A stretch of DNA of 64,000 nucleotides from Streptomyces sp. SID10853 (GTDB taxonomy: Bacteria > Actinomycetota > Actinomycetes > Streptomycetales > Streptomycetaceae). Both the position numbers and the translations under genes were made by a program. The first letter of the stretch is position 1. Every line of letters begins with the position of its first letter. A model generated the notes under the pieces. The model did no database searches. It had not been told where the DNA came from and worked only from the letters and a program-made list of their open reading frames with translations. Below are positions 45,490 to 54,797 of this stretch, piece by piece. The stretch covers positions 1 to 64,000 of the forward strand of contig NZ_JAAGLN010000004.1 in assembly GCF_010548145.1 (NCBI RefSeq). The letters are read 5' to 3'.

Positions 45490-48400
45490 GTGACCAGCCT
45501 CGATCCCGATAGCCTGGAGACCGACGCGTACGGGCACGGGGGGATGATGGTTCGAGCACTTTTGCTCGGGGTTGGGACCTTTGAGAGCGTGGTCAACGGC
45601 GAGTGGAACCCCATGTCGGAGGGGTTCCGTCCGCTGCCGTCGGTTGAACCGCAGGTGCGTGAACTCGCCGCGGTGCTTTCGCGCTTCGACGGGCTGAACG
45701 TCGGTGAACCGGTGATCAACGCGGATCGGGTCAGCACTGAGGAGAGCTGGCGGCAACTACGGCACGATTCGGCGAGTCGGCCGCGTATCGTTCACTTTGC
45801 TGGTCACGGGGCTCTTCGCCGCCGGGTCTTGTACTTGCCCGTGCACGACAGCCGTCCGACCGACCTCCCGGAGTCGGCGATCGATGTAGGTCGATGGCTG
45901 AACGAGGTCGAGCACGGATCCAACCAGTCTCCTGTCCTGTTCCTGCTCGATGTTTGTGGTGCAGGGGCCGCGACGGACTATCAGCTGTTCCAGGACGTCC
46001 CCGAGGGCGATCGTAGGACCTGGGTGATCGCGGCCTGCACGGCGGACGAGAGCGCCTTTGACGCACGGTTCACCAAGGCCACGGCCCAAGCGTTTGAGCG
46101 GCTCCGTTTGGGACACTGGGACATTTCTCCGACTTTGTCCCACGTGCCGGTGGAGGCTGTCGCCGACGAGATCGCACGGGAGCTGGTCCGCCTCGGTGAG
46201 GGATATCCGCAGACCGTGGTGCACTCGCCGCGCCGAGCCGCCTCGTTGCCAGTACCGGAGTTCTTCGCCAATCCGGCGTTCAGTACAGACGGCTGGCAAC
46301 GTCTTCGGAGCCGACTGCGATTTGCAGTCCGGGAACTAGCGACGGAGTTCGACCCCGGTCTGGACCCGGTCCACTTCCTCACCCGGGCGTCCGGCCGCCT
46401 GGACGATGCGGCTGCGATCATGGCCTGCCTATTCACTGGGCGAACCCGTGAGCTGGCCCAGATTCGCTCCTGGCTGGCGAGCGACGAAACCCTGTTGCTG
46501 GTCACCGGAAGCCCTGGGGTCGGAAAGTCGGCACTGCTGGGGGTAACGGTCTTCCTGTCGCACAACCAGCTCGCCGAGCTGAGCGCCGGGCTGGTTGGCC
46601 GCATTCCTGCTCAGTTCCGCCCGGAGCGTCGTTACCCGACTCTTGTCGCGGTCCATGCCCGGCACCGGAGCATGGCCGAGGTGCTTGCTTCGATCATGGC
46701 CCAACTGACTCCCGAGGACACGGAGCCGGCCGCCGCTAGCTGTGAGCCAGTTCTCGACCAGCTCAAACGCATCGCCCAGGACCTACCAGAACCGGTAATA
46801 CTCATCCTCGATGCCGTTGACGAAGCCCTGGAGAGCGACCGCATCACCCGCGATCTGCTACCCGAGCTCCTGTGCACGCTCCGCCCCGACGGTCGCCCCG
46901 CCTTCCGAGCACTCGTAGGAATGCGCCCGCCGCAGACGGACAGCCAGCGGTTCTGGCGAGCGCCTGGCCCCCGCGGGGTGGTGCTTAACCTGGACACCTC
47001 TTCCAGCATCGAGACCCTTGCGAACGACCTCACAACCTACATCGCCGACATCCTGTACAGCGCACCCGGCTACAGCGACCAGGCCCTCCGCGAGTCCGTA
47101 GCCCGTGCGGTTGCCACTCCGATTGCTCATAGCCGCGGGCGCAGCACCTTCCTCATCGCAGCACTCTTCGCCGACTTCCTGCGGGCCGGTGCACCCCTGG
47201 AACCTGCCGAGGCGGTCGCCCGGCTGCCGCAGACGCTGCCGCACCTACTCGAACTGCACTTGCGGACCACGCTGGACGGTGACCCGTGGATGCGGCACGT
47301 AATGGTGGGGCTGGCACAAGCGCGGGGTCAGGGTATGCCACTGGAGCTTGTGGCGGCAGCGGCCACCGCTGCCGCCATGGCCGCAGGTCAAGGGCTTCGC
47401 CCCCTGACACCGGGTGAGGCCCGCGAGAAGCTGGCCACCGCCCGTTTCTATCTACGGACGAACATCGACTCGGACGGGCGTCAGCTCTACCGGTTCTTCC
47501 ACGAGACGATCACCGAACACTTCCGTGACGCCGGGGCCGAACTCGACGGGCTCACCGACAAGCTCTTCCACGAGCTACTGTCGGCTGTCCCCGGATGGTG
47601 GGGTGCGGAGGGGCCTCGGTGGGACCTCGGTGCACCCTATCTGCTACGACACCTTATGGATCATGCCGCCGCTGTGCCGGGCGGTTCCGCAGTCGACCAG
47701 ATGTTCCTGCACCCGGAGTACCTAGTCCGCGCCGACCGCAACAGCATCTGGGGAGCCGTTCACAGGACGCAAGCGCCCACGGCGCGGCGAGCCGGAGCCG
47801 CTTACCACAAGGCATTCGGTCGTGGCAGCCTCTTTGGAGAGGACGGATTGCTGGAGACACGGCGTGCGAGGCTTCAGCAGAGCCTTGTGACCTACCGGGC
47901 GGCCGGACTGGCGCGCCATCTTCAAGACGAACAGGCAGTGCTCTGCACGCGCTGGAGTACGGGCTTGCCTGAGGAGTCCCTGCTGCACGTCATCACCAAG
48001 GACGAGTTGGGCACCACGGTGTCGGCCCTGGCCCTGGGAGCTGCCCATCGACGGCTCTTCGCTGTGTTCGGCGGCACCGACGGCTCCCTCCAAGCGTGGG
48101 ACATCGCACCGCGCCGAACCGGCGCCGTCCTCCGGTATTCCTCGACGCACTGGAAAGACAGACATGCCATCACTCACATGGTGATCATGGATCTGGAGGA
48201 GCGGGCGGTCATTGCCATGGTGACTGACCAGAACGTACTGCGACTGCACGATCTCGCCACGGGTGCGCTCGTTGCCGACGCGTACCTCGACGGCGCCGGG
48301 ATCTCTGCCTTGGCGGTCGCCGACACTGGGGACGAAACCGTCCTTGTAGTTGGTCGGGTCAATGGTGACATCAGCCAGATCGGCCTGCTGGATGAGTCGT

Positions 48401-50070
48401 TCGGCAAGACCCTGGACACCGTCAACGCCGGGAACACCGCCATCTCCTCGATACTCGCAGTGGAGGCTGCGGACGGTTCCCTCGCGATCCACTATGTTTG
48501 CGCCGCACCTCAAGATGACGGGCCGAGGGTGCTGCGCAAACTGGACGGGCGGCCCGTCTGCCTCACATCGGCCGGCGAGCTCCAAGCAGTGCGGATCCAG
48601 CGCACCAACGAGCCGGCCCCGCTGTTCTCCCTCGTCGCCTACACCGCCAGCATGTACGCGGTCCGGGCGAACGGTGACACCGTCCAGGTCGTCACGCGCC
48701 CAGAGGACAGAAGGCTGGCGCTAGGGGATATCCGCCGCATCGACCGCTTTCAGCTCGCGCTGACCGCCCATCGCGACGGCAACATGCGAGTGTGGGACCT
48801 TGACGTTTGCCCACGCTTCGGTCACGGCCAAAACCATTGGCACCCCGCCACAATGCTGGGCACCATCCGGATCGGCGGCTCGGAGATCGCACTCAGCGCC
48901 GAACTCGAGTCCGGCACGATCAAGGCTTGGGACCTGAACACCGGCTCCGAGGATCGAGAATTGACCGACCTGGGCAGGCTCAGACATGCCGCCACCGTGA
49001 CGGCCAGCGACGCGTCCTACATCGTCACGGTGACCGCGGAGAATGAGCTCGACACCTGGAATGTCCGTGAGGATGCACTGGAATCGACGGTCTGCCTCCC
49101 CGCCCCGGCCACCGCGTTGGCCGCTGTGGCGCACGGCGATTCGGTGTGGGCCGTGGTCGGCGGTGCCGACGGCAGTATCCATGTCTGGGACACGATCAAG
49201 GGATCGCCTTCCCATCTCCTCGCCAACGTGGAAGGGCCGGTCACAGAGCTGGTCGCAGGCGCCGTTGGCGGCGAGTCGCTCCTGATCAGCGTCCACAATG
49301 AACACAGAGTTCATCTCTGGTCGATGGCTGACAGCACCCTGCGGCAAGCGATCACGCTGGACCGGATCGGAGCGGTCGCAATGCAGGGCGAGCGCCTTTT
49401 CGCTGCTGAGCAATCGTCGGACGACGATCAGGTGCGGGTCTGGGACCTTGTGACTGCCTCGCTCGTGGGTTCCGTCCCGGTGGCCGACCCGCGGGTGATG
49501 GCTGTCAGCCAAGTGAACGGCAGGCCGGTACTCGTGGCCGCTGTCAGCGAGGCGGAGGTACAGGCGTGGGATGTCGAATCCGGCGATCCCCTTGGACCGC
49601 CGGCCCCAGTCCCGGATCGAGTACACACGATCGCCCCCTACGAGAACGGCGTGCTGGTAGGCAGCAAGGCCGGCCATGTCACGGCCCTCGGCTGGACCTG
49701 CTCCGCAACGGCGCCGGGGCTCCGTCCGACGCGGCCGACCGTCCGCGTCACCCACGTCCTGGCATGGTTGCCGGGCGAACTGCTATGTGGCGATGCCCGC
49801 GCAGACGGATGGGAGTTGCACACCGTCGACGAATGGGAGAGAGGACTGCCGCCTTCGTCCGGCCTGGTCTGCAACCGCTCCATCGCTGCGACGACTGCCC
49901 AACTCTACGATGCTCTCGTCGACGTACTGACGCCCGATGGATTTGAGGTCGTTCGACTGGAGGCACACATGTACGAGATCAGCAAGGTCGACGGCGTGAC
50001 CGCCGGCGGTCCGTGGCGATTTCCGGCGTACTCCGTTCACTGTTACTCGGAGGAAGGATCAGAGCAGTGA
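45490..50070 (+). CDS. Caspase-like / NACHT-type ATPase / WD40 protein
   Basis: The 1526-residue protein has an N-terminal caspase-like (peptidase C14/CHAT) fold: RALLLGVGTFES, catalytic His H106 in IVHFAGHG and Cys C156 in FLLDVCGAG. A STAND/NACHT-type ATPase follows (TGRTRELAQIRSWLA; Walker A LLVTGSPGVGKSALLG, K346; Walker B PVILILDAVDEAL), then a helical region to about residue 800. About 700 residues of WD40-like beta-propeller repeats end many blades with VWD or AWD (SLQAWDIA, MRVWDLD, IKAWDLN, IHVWDT, VRVWDL). This is an NLR-like sensor-protease layout. It overlaps the lipase-like gene. An alternative start is the double ATG near 45547. Confidence 0.88.
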   Translation: MTSLDPDSLETDAYGHGGMMVRALLLGVGTFESVVNGEWNPMSEGFRPLPSVEPQVRELAAVLSRFDGLNVGEPVINADRVSTEESWRQLRHDSASRPRIVHFAGHGALRRRVLYLPVHDSRPTDLPESAIDVGRWLNEVEHGSNQSPVLFLLDVCGAGAATDYQLFQDVPEGDRRTWVIAACTADESAFDARFTKATAQAFERLRLGHWDISPTLSHVPVEAVADEIARELVRLGEGYPQTVVHSPRRAASLPVPEFFANPAFSTDGWQRLRSRLRFAVRELATEFDPGLDPVHFLTRASGRLDDAAAIMACLFTGRTRELAQIRSWLASDETLLLVTGSPGVGKSALLGVTVFLSHNQLAELSAGLVGRIPAQFRPERRYPTLVAVHARHRSMAEVLASIMAQLTPEDTEPAAASCEPVLDQLKRIAQDLPEPVILILDAVDEALESDRITRDLLPELLCTLRPDGRPAFRALVGMRPPQTDSQRFWRAPGPRGVVLNLDTSSSIETLANDLTTYIADILYSAPGYSDQALRESVARAVATPIAHSRGRSTFLIAALFADFLRAGAPLEPAEAVARLPQTLPHLLELHLRTTLDGDPWMRHVMVGLAQARGQGMPLELVAAAATAAAMAAGQGLRPLTPGEAREKLATARFYLRTNIDSDGRQLYRFFHETITEHFRDAGAELDGLTDKLFHELLSAVPGWWGAEGPRWDLGAPYLLRHLMDHAAAVPGGSAVDQMFLHPEYLVRADRNSIWGAVHRTQAPTARRAGAAYHKAFGRGSLFGEDGLLETRRARLQQSLVTYRAAGLARHLQDEQAVLCTRWSTGLPEESLLHVITKDELGTTVSALALGAAHRRLFAVFGGTDGSLQAWDIAPRRTGAVLRYSSTHWKDRHAITHMVIMDLEERAVIAMVTDQNVLRLHDLATGALVADAYLDGAGISALAVADTGDETVLVVGRVNGDISQIGLLDESFGKTLDTVNAGNTAISSILAVEAADGSLAIHYVCAAPQDDGPRVLRKLDGRPVCLTSAGELQAVRIQRTNEPAPLFSLVAYTASMYAVRANGDTVQVVTRPEDRRLALGDIRRIDRFQLALTAHRDGNMRVWDLDVCPRFGHGQNHWHPATMLGTIRIGGSEIALSAELESGTIKAWDLNTGSEDRELTDLGRLRHAATVTASDASYIVTVTAENELDTWNVREDALESTVCLPAPATALAAVAHGDSVWAVVGGADGSIHVWDTIKGSPSHLLANVEGPVTELVAGAVGGESLLISVHNEHRVHLWSMADSTLRQAITLDRIGAVAMQGERLFAAEQSSDDDQVRVWDLVTASLVGSVPVADPRVMAVSQVNGRPVLVAAVSEAEVQAWDVESGDPLGPPAPVPDRVHTIAPYENGVLVGSKAGHVTALGWTCSATAPGLRPTRPTVRVTHVLAWLPGELLCGDARADGWELHTVDEWERGLPPSSGLVCNRSIAATTAQLYDALVDVLTPDGFEVVRLEAHMYEISKVDGVTAGGPWRFPAYSVHCYSEEGSEQ

Positions 50071-50933
50071 CGATCGTCGCAGTGCACGGTATTGGCAACC
50101 ACCTGAACGGACGCTCGCCGGAACAGGCAGCCACCGAACTAGCAGGGCAGTGGCGGCCCAAACTTCAGCATGGCTTCACGGCCGCCGGACTGGGCGCCTC
50201 CCAACTCCCCGCCCTCCACGTCGCGTACTACGCTCATCACACCCACGGCGGGGAGCGGCAGGCTGTCGTGCCGGATGTGCTTGCCATCGATGAACGAGAA
50301 CAGTCCGTGGTCATCGCCTGGGCGCTGGCTTTGGGTTCGCCCACCCTCCAGGAACGGCAGGGACTGATTACTGCACCGCTGCGGCAGGTCCTGTCCTGGG
50401 TTTCCCGACGCCGCAACATCCCCATCGGGACGGTCATCCGGCTCGCCGTCCAGCTGGCCGGCGAGGTCCGCCGCTACCTCCACGTTCCGCAGGTACGGGA
50501 TGCCGCCCGATCCGCCGTAGCCGAGTCGATCCGACGGGTGCGCCCCCGCGTGGTGCTGGCGCACTCCCTCGGCTCCGTCGTCGCGTACGAGGCCCTCCAT
50601 GCACACCCCGAACTGACCGTGGACTGCTTCGTAACCCTGGGCTCTCCCCTGGGCCTGCCAGGCGGGATCTTTGATCACCTGGTGCCCGCACCCATCGCCG
50701 ATCGGGGCGCCCGACCTGCCGGGGTCGGATACTGGGTGAACCTCGCCGACACAGGTGACCTTGTGGCGATTCCCCGCCGGCTCGGCGACCGATTCCCCGT
50801 TGACCAGCACGCCGACACCCCGATTGGCCGTATCGACTTCCACACCCTCGGAGCGTACTTGTCCTCCCCGCTCACCGCTGCAGCGATTACTCCCTTCGTC
50901 CTCAACTCGACAACATCGGACCAGATCGTGTGA
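50067..50933 (+). CDS. Lipase-like alpha/beta hydrolase coupled to the caspase-NACHT-WD40 gene
   Basis: The 288-residue protein begins at GTG 50067, overlapping the upstream stop by four bases; a longer frame upstream is not supported. It begins TIVAVHGIGNH, with a nucleophile elbow VVLAHSLGSVVAYEAL (Ser) and CFVTLGSPLGLP. Asp and His candidates are in NLADTGDLVA and RIDFHTLGAYL. It has no signal peptide. Similar serine hydrolases act as phospholipase-like effectors in immune systems, and tight coupling to the sensor gene suggests such a role. Confidence 0.82.
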   Translation: MTIVAVHGIGNHLNGRSPEQAATELAGQWRPKLQHGFTAAGLGASQLPALHVAYYAHHTHGGERQAVVPDVLAIDEREQSVVIAWALALGSPTLQERQGLITAPLRQVLSWVSRRRNIPIGTVIRLAVQLAGEVRRYLHVPQVRDAARSAVAESIRRVRPRVVLAHSLGSVVAYEALHAHPELTVDCFVTLGSPLGLPGGIFDHLVPAPIADRGARPAGVGYWVNLADTGDLVAIPRRLGDRFPVDQHADTPIGRIDFHTLGAYLSSPLTAAAITPFVLNSTTSDQIV

Positions 50934-51312
50934 GACTCTCGTCGGTCTGCGTCTTCAACGATGTAGCGTCGCGGGCAACGCTCCTGCATGCAGGAGCGTG
51001 CTCACCTCGCACGACTGGGTTCGCTGTCAAACGACTACATTCCATGTCAGAGGACAACTGGGACGCAGGCGACGCTCGTACGTCGCCGGAGGCGCCGCAT
51101 AGGGGCCATCAACCCCATCCCGCGTCAATGTCAGCGCAGACGGAGGCCAAGGCCACAACCCGAGGCCATTCGCCGACTTCTCGCCCCCAGGCACGTGTCC
51201 GCTGGCCTGGAGACATGCCAGAAGGAGCAGCAGTCGGTCCCTGGGGACAGCCCTGCCGTATCCCCATAGAAACCCGGTGCGCACGACAGACAGAGTGCTG
51301 AATAGTTGCTGC
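50934..51312. other. Non-coding gap with a 22-bp perfect palindrome
   Basis: No supported gene. acgctcctgca/tgcaggagcgt at 50978-50999 is a perfect dyad just downstream of the hydrolase stop; it may be a terminator or a binding site. The rest shows nothing clear. Confidence 0.5.
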
Positions 51313-52025
51313 ATGGATGCGATCGACGCCGCACGTGCCGCTATCAAGGAGCACCACCCTGATGCCCGGGCCGCCTTCCTCGGAGGCAGCGTCGTGACGG
51401 ACCGCCGCACGGCGATGTCGGACCTCGACATCGTGGTGCTGCTTCATGGACCCCCAGCCCCGTACCGGGCAAGCGTCCAGCACGGTGAGTGGCCCGTGGA
51501 GATGTTCGTGCACACCGAGGCAACGTGGCACGCATTCGTCGAACGGGAAGTACGAAAGCGCAGATCACCGCTGCTCTGGATGTGCGCCGACGGAATCCTG
51601 CTCTTCGACCACGACGGGGTCGGCGCCTACGTCGCCGCTGAGGCCCGGAAGCTGACCGCGGCGGGACCGCCCACGGTGTCGGCAGAAGAGATCGATGATC
51701 GCCGCTATGCGATCACTGACCTTCTCGACGACCTTGCGGGGAGCGAAGATCAGAGCGAACGGTTGTTCATTGCCACCGAATTGGTGCGACGCACCAGCGA
51801 GTTGGCGAGTTGGCGCTGACCGTCGGCGGATCTTGGAACGGAGGCGGGAAGTGGCTGGCGCGCCGTCTTGAGACCACGGCGCCGGGACTCAGCATGCGCC
51901 TTCACGACGGCCTCCGTGACGTACTGGCGAGGCGGATTGAGCCACTCGTGGAAGTCGTGGACGAAGTGCTGGAGCAGGCCGGCGGTCGGCTGTGGGTCGG
52001 CTATAAGCGCGGTGGCACTCCGTGA
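51313..52025 (+). pseudogene. Nucleotidyltransferase gene broken by an 8-bp tandem duplication
   Basis: From ATG 51313 the frame encodes a polymerase-beta-type nucleotidyltransferase (AAFLGGSVVTDRRTAMSDLDIVVLL, GS and DxD). The frame stops at 51819. A second frame, 51810-52025 (LALTVGGSWNGGGKWLARRLE to VGYKRGGTP), reads as its natural C-terminal half. At the join, gagttggc is present twice in tandem (51799-51806 and 51807-51814). Removing one copy fuses the frames into one protein of about 234 residues. The first part alone keeps the catalytic motif, so a truncated protein may still be made. Confidence 0.75.
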
Positions 52026-52200
52026 ACGAAGTCGCCGTGGAGGGGGCCACCTTGCGGCCAACCTTGAGGTACAGCTCGACTCTGTCGAGCGCGCCTGCCG
52101 CACCAACCACTTTACCGAGCGCCTGCTGGACGGAAACCTCCGTGAGCTGAGTACTGCTCTCCGTCTGGCAGCCGTAGACCCCGAGTCAGTTCAGAGCAAG
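52022..52200 (+). pseudogene. Degraded small gene downstream of the nucleotidyltransferase
   Basis: GTG 52022 overlaps the preceding stop (GTGA) and reads VNEVAVEGAT, then the frame runs into nonsense. Shifting frame near 52050 gives LAANLEVQLDSVERACRTNH followed by FTERLLDGNLRELSTALRLA, a plausible helical protein. A missing base would explain it. The original 3' end is unclear because the oppositely directed oxidase ends at 52186. I recognise no family. Confidence 0.4.
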
Positions 52201-53139
52201 CAAATCCCGAACCTCCTCGGCGCACCCCCACGACAGAGTGACACCGGCACCCCCGTGACCGTAGTTGTGCACGACCAGCGCACCGCCCTCCCCTCGCTCC
52301 GCCTCCACGCAGACCGTGGCACGGGTGGGCCTAGCGCCGATCCGGTGCTCCAGAACACGGGCGCGGGCGAGGCGGGGTTCGACCTTGGCGCATCGAGCCA
52401 GAATGCCGGCCGCCGCCTTGTCGTCTGGGGTGAGGCTGCCTTCGCCGTCGATAGCTGTGCCGCCCAGGACGACGGTCTCTCCATGCGGGTAGAAGCACAG
52501 CAGATCCGGTGACGTACCGGTGTCCTCGGAAAAGAATTCGGTGAGCCCCGGGTTGGTGACCACTACGTGCTGGCCGCGGATCGGCCGCAGTTCTGGATCC
52601 AGGACTAGGCCGCGGGCCCCCATGCCCGCGCAGTTGACGATCACGGTGGCCGGACCGACATCCGCGAACGAGGCCAGACGTCGCTGCTCAACCGTGCTGC
52701 CCGCTGCATGCAGCCGGCGCAGGAGGTAGTCGAGATATGCGGGCATGTCGATCAGCGGCACTGTGAACCGGTACCCGGCGGTGAACCCGGTCGGAAGTTC
52801 GGTCGGCTCGCACGGCCGGAACCCCGGCAGGGTGGTAGCCCAGTCCGGTGGAGACTCGGCCATACGCGATGCCTCGATGCCGCTGGTGAGCCGGACACCT
52901 GTGGCCTCGTCCTCGGCCAGCTCCCGGAATACCTCCAGGGACCTCTGCCCCCATCGGTCGACCTTGTCCTTCGGCTCCACCAGGTACGGGCCCCACATCG
53001 CCCCGGCGGCCAGCGAGGTGGCACCGGGCACCTGCTCGGCGATCACTCGCACCAATGCCCCGGCCTCGGCGAGAACGACGGCGGAGGTCAGTCCTGCCAC
53101 CCCAGCCCCGACAACGACAACGCGCTCCCCTGCGTTCAT
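52186..53139 (-). CDS. FAD-dependent D-amino-acid oxidase family protein
   Basis: The 317-residue protein begins MNAGERVVVVGAGVAGLTSA, a Rossmann dinucleotide motif. DAO features follow: VPGATSLAAGAMWGPYL, TVIVNCAGMGARGLVLDPEL with PIRGQHVVV, and a C-terminal ALVVHNYGHGGAGVTLSWG FAD loop. The enzyme probably oxidises a D-amino acid, or glycine or sarcosine, to the imino acid with H2O2. It is downstream of the regulator gene in the same direction and might share its transcript. Confidence 0.88.
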   Translation of the reverse strand: MNAGERVVVVGAGVAGLTSAVVLAEAGALVRVIAEQVPGATSLAAGAMWGPYLVEPKDKVDRWGQRSLEVFRELAEDEATGVRLTSGIEASRMAESPPDWATTLPGFRPCEPTELPTGFTAGYRFTVPLIDMPAYLDYLLRRLHAAGSTVEQRRLASFADVGPATVIVNCAGMGARGLVLDPELRPIRGQHVVVTNPGLTEFFSEDTGTSPDLLCFYPHGETVVLGGTAIDGEGSLTPDDKAAAGILARCAKVEPRLARARVLEHRIGARPTRATVCVEAERGEGGALVVHNYGHGGAGVTLSWGCAEEVRDLLALN

Positions 53140-53149
53140 GATCTCGACA

Positions 53150-54646
53150 TTAACGGCCGGGTGGCGGCGATGGAGCATGTCGGGCGAGTGCGTCTTCGAG
53201 GACCGGGAGGAAGCTGCGGACGTGTGGGTTGCGCTGGCGGCGGCGGAGGTCCGCGGCAAGCTGGTGCAGTAGGGCGGCGCTCCTCGGTGAACGCACGACG
53301 TCAAGGCGATCAGCCGCGATCTGTCCGATCTCGCAGGCCGCCTCCAGGTCTCCGTGAGCGCTGTGCCCCAAGGCCAGCCAGGCACCCTCGAACATGGCCC
53401 TACGTTGGCTGGGATCGCCACGCGAAACGTCGTATGCCCCGGACCGGAGCATCTCGGTCCCCTGCGCGATGAATCGTCGGGCCTTCGTGCCGCCATCCGC
53501 CTTCTGCCGCGCGCGCCCCATCTGGATGAAGCCGTAGCCGGCCTGGCAGTCCAGGTGGTTGTCGGTCAGGAAGTACATCCAACGGGGCTCCTCCTGGCTG
53601 CCGTCACGACTTGCGATCAGTTCTCGGGCAGAGCCACGGGTATGCGCGAAGTCGTTGTCACGGCCGGCGGCAGCATACGCGTAGGCGAGCCGGGAAAGGA
53701 CGGATGCCCGGGCGGCGGGCGGAGCGGCTTCGCTGGCACGGCGGGCAGCCTCGCCGAGGGCAATTGCGTCCGCTGGGTGTCCTCGGCTCGCTGCCTGGAA
53801 GGAGAGGTCGCCCAGGATGTGGGCGCACAGGGGCAGGTCGTTGGCCTGATGCGCGGCTCTCAGCGCCGTGGCGAAGTAGCGCTGCGCTAGGCCGTGATCG
53901 GCGGCGTCGAAGGCCATCCAGCCGGCCAGCTGGCCGATCTCCGCGAGCGCGCGGATAAGCCTGCTCGTCACGACGGGCGAGTGACCACCATCGTGGATGA
54001 GTAGCCCCACCGCACGGAACTGTGCACCTACGTATGGGAGATGTCGCGCTCCTCCGTGCTCGTCGTCAAGCAACTGGAGCATGGACAGGTGCTGCTCGAC
54101 CTGGTCGACAAGTGGATCGACGCCGTTCGACGGAGCTATCCGGGGCGCGTACTGGCCTCGCCCGGCCGTTCCGTCAAGGTACTGGGCGACGATCGCGAGG
54201 AGTCCCGCGCCTGAAATCGCGAGGAATCGGCGCCGGTCGACGAGCCCTCCCATCACCCAGTCCTCCACGATCGCCTCCATGCCCTGCACGGTCCAGGGCC
54301 GTGCGAGATCCGTGTCCGCAGGGACGAGAGCCGAGGAGTCGCCCGCGCGGCCTTGCCACAGTTCGGCCACCGAGATGGCTCTGCCCAACTCCTGGGAAAG
54401 CACGTAGGCAGCCATCATCGGTAACGGCGAACGCGGAAGGGAACCGCCGTCCCTCCAGTGGTACGGCGCCGACTCGGCGACGGTGCCCGCTCCGAACACC
54501 CTGTTGAGCTTGCGAGCAAGCGCCTTGGGGCTCCATCCGAGTTCGTCGAGGCAGCCCGACAGCACTGCGTTCGGTCCCCCTGCCTGCTGTGCCACGTGCG
54601 ACCACCTCGCGTCCCAGGGGCTCGTCGACCGCTTCGCGCTCCCCAT
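53150..54646 (-). CDS. Xre/TPR-type regulator, NsdA-like
   Basis: The 498-residue protein has an N-terminal HTH-like domain (LSGCLDELGWSPKALARKLNRVFG ... SAPYHWRDGGSLPRSPLP), a middle segment, and from about residue 180 a helical TPR-like region (AQRYFATALRAAHQANDLPLCAHILGDLSFQAASRGHP). The layout matches Streptomyces NsdA-type and similar regulators that often lie next to secondary-metabolite genes. It is divergent from the operon starting at 54798 and is its natural control candidate. Confidence 0.75.
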   Translation of the reverse strand: MGSAKRSTSPWDARWSHVAQQAGGPNAVLSGCLDELGWSPKALARKLNRVFGAGTVAESAPYHWRDGGSLPRSPLPMMAAYVLSQELGRAISVAELWQGRAGDSSALVPADTDLARPWTVQGMEAIVEDWVMGGLVDRRRFLAISGAGLLAIVAQYLDGTAGRGQYAPRIAPSNGVDPLVDQVEQHLSMLQLLDDEHGGARHLPYVGAQFRAVGLLIHDGGHSPVVTSRLIRALAEIGQLAGWMAFDAADHGLAQRYFATALRAAHQANDLPLCAHILGDLSFQAASRGHPADAIALGEAARRASEAAPPAARASVLSRLAYAYAAAGRDNDFAHTRGSARELIASRDGSQEEPRWMYFLTDNHLDCQAGYGFIQMGRARQKADGGTKARRFIAQGTEMLRSGAYDVSRGDPSQRRAMFEGAWLALGHSAHGDLEAACEIGQIAADRLDVVRSPRSAALLHQLAADLRRRQRNPHVRSFLPVLEDALARHAPSPPPGR

Positions 54647-54687
54647 GGTGGGGCAGGCAGCTGCCGAATCTCTTGCCTATCAAGGAA

Positions 54688-54705
54688 GTTGACCGAGTTG
54701 ACCGA
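54688..54705. promoter_or_regulatory. Tandem 9-bp repeat in the divergent promoter
   Basis: gttgaccga occurs twice head to tail (54688-54696, 54697-54705), about 40 bases from the regulator start and about 90 bases before the operon. It is a candidate binding site for the regulator. Confidence 0.55.
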
Positions 54706-54797
54706 CTGATCGGGTGCTGCGCGACCAGCCTCCTCCGGTGTTCTTGAGTCACGGCGGAAGGCGCCGCCTTCGACGCCGGCGGAGAAAGAGGTGGGCT

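Noticed and set aside
51868-52512. Plus-strand frame of 214 codons spanning the broken genes and the oxidase
   Set aside because: Only a short middle part looks protein-like; the rest is out-of-frame nucleotidyltransferase DNA and antisense of the oxidase.
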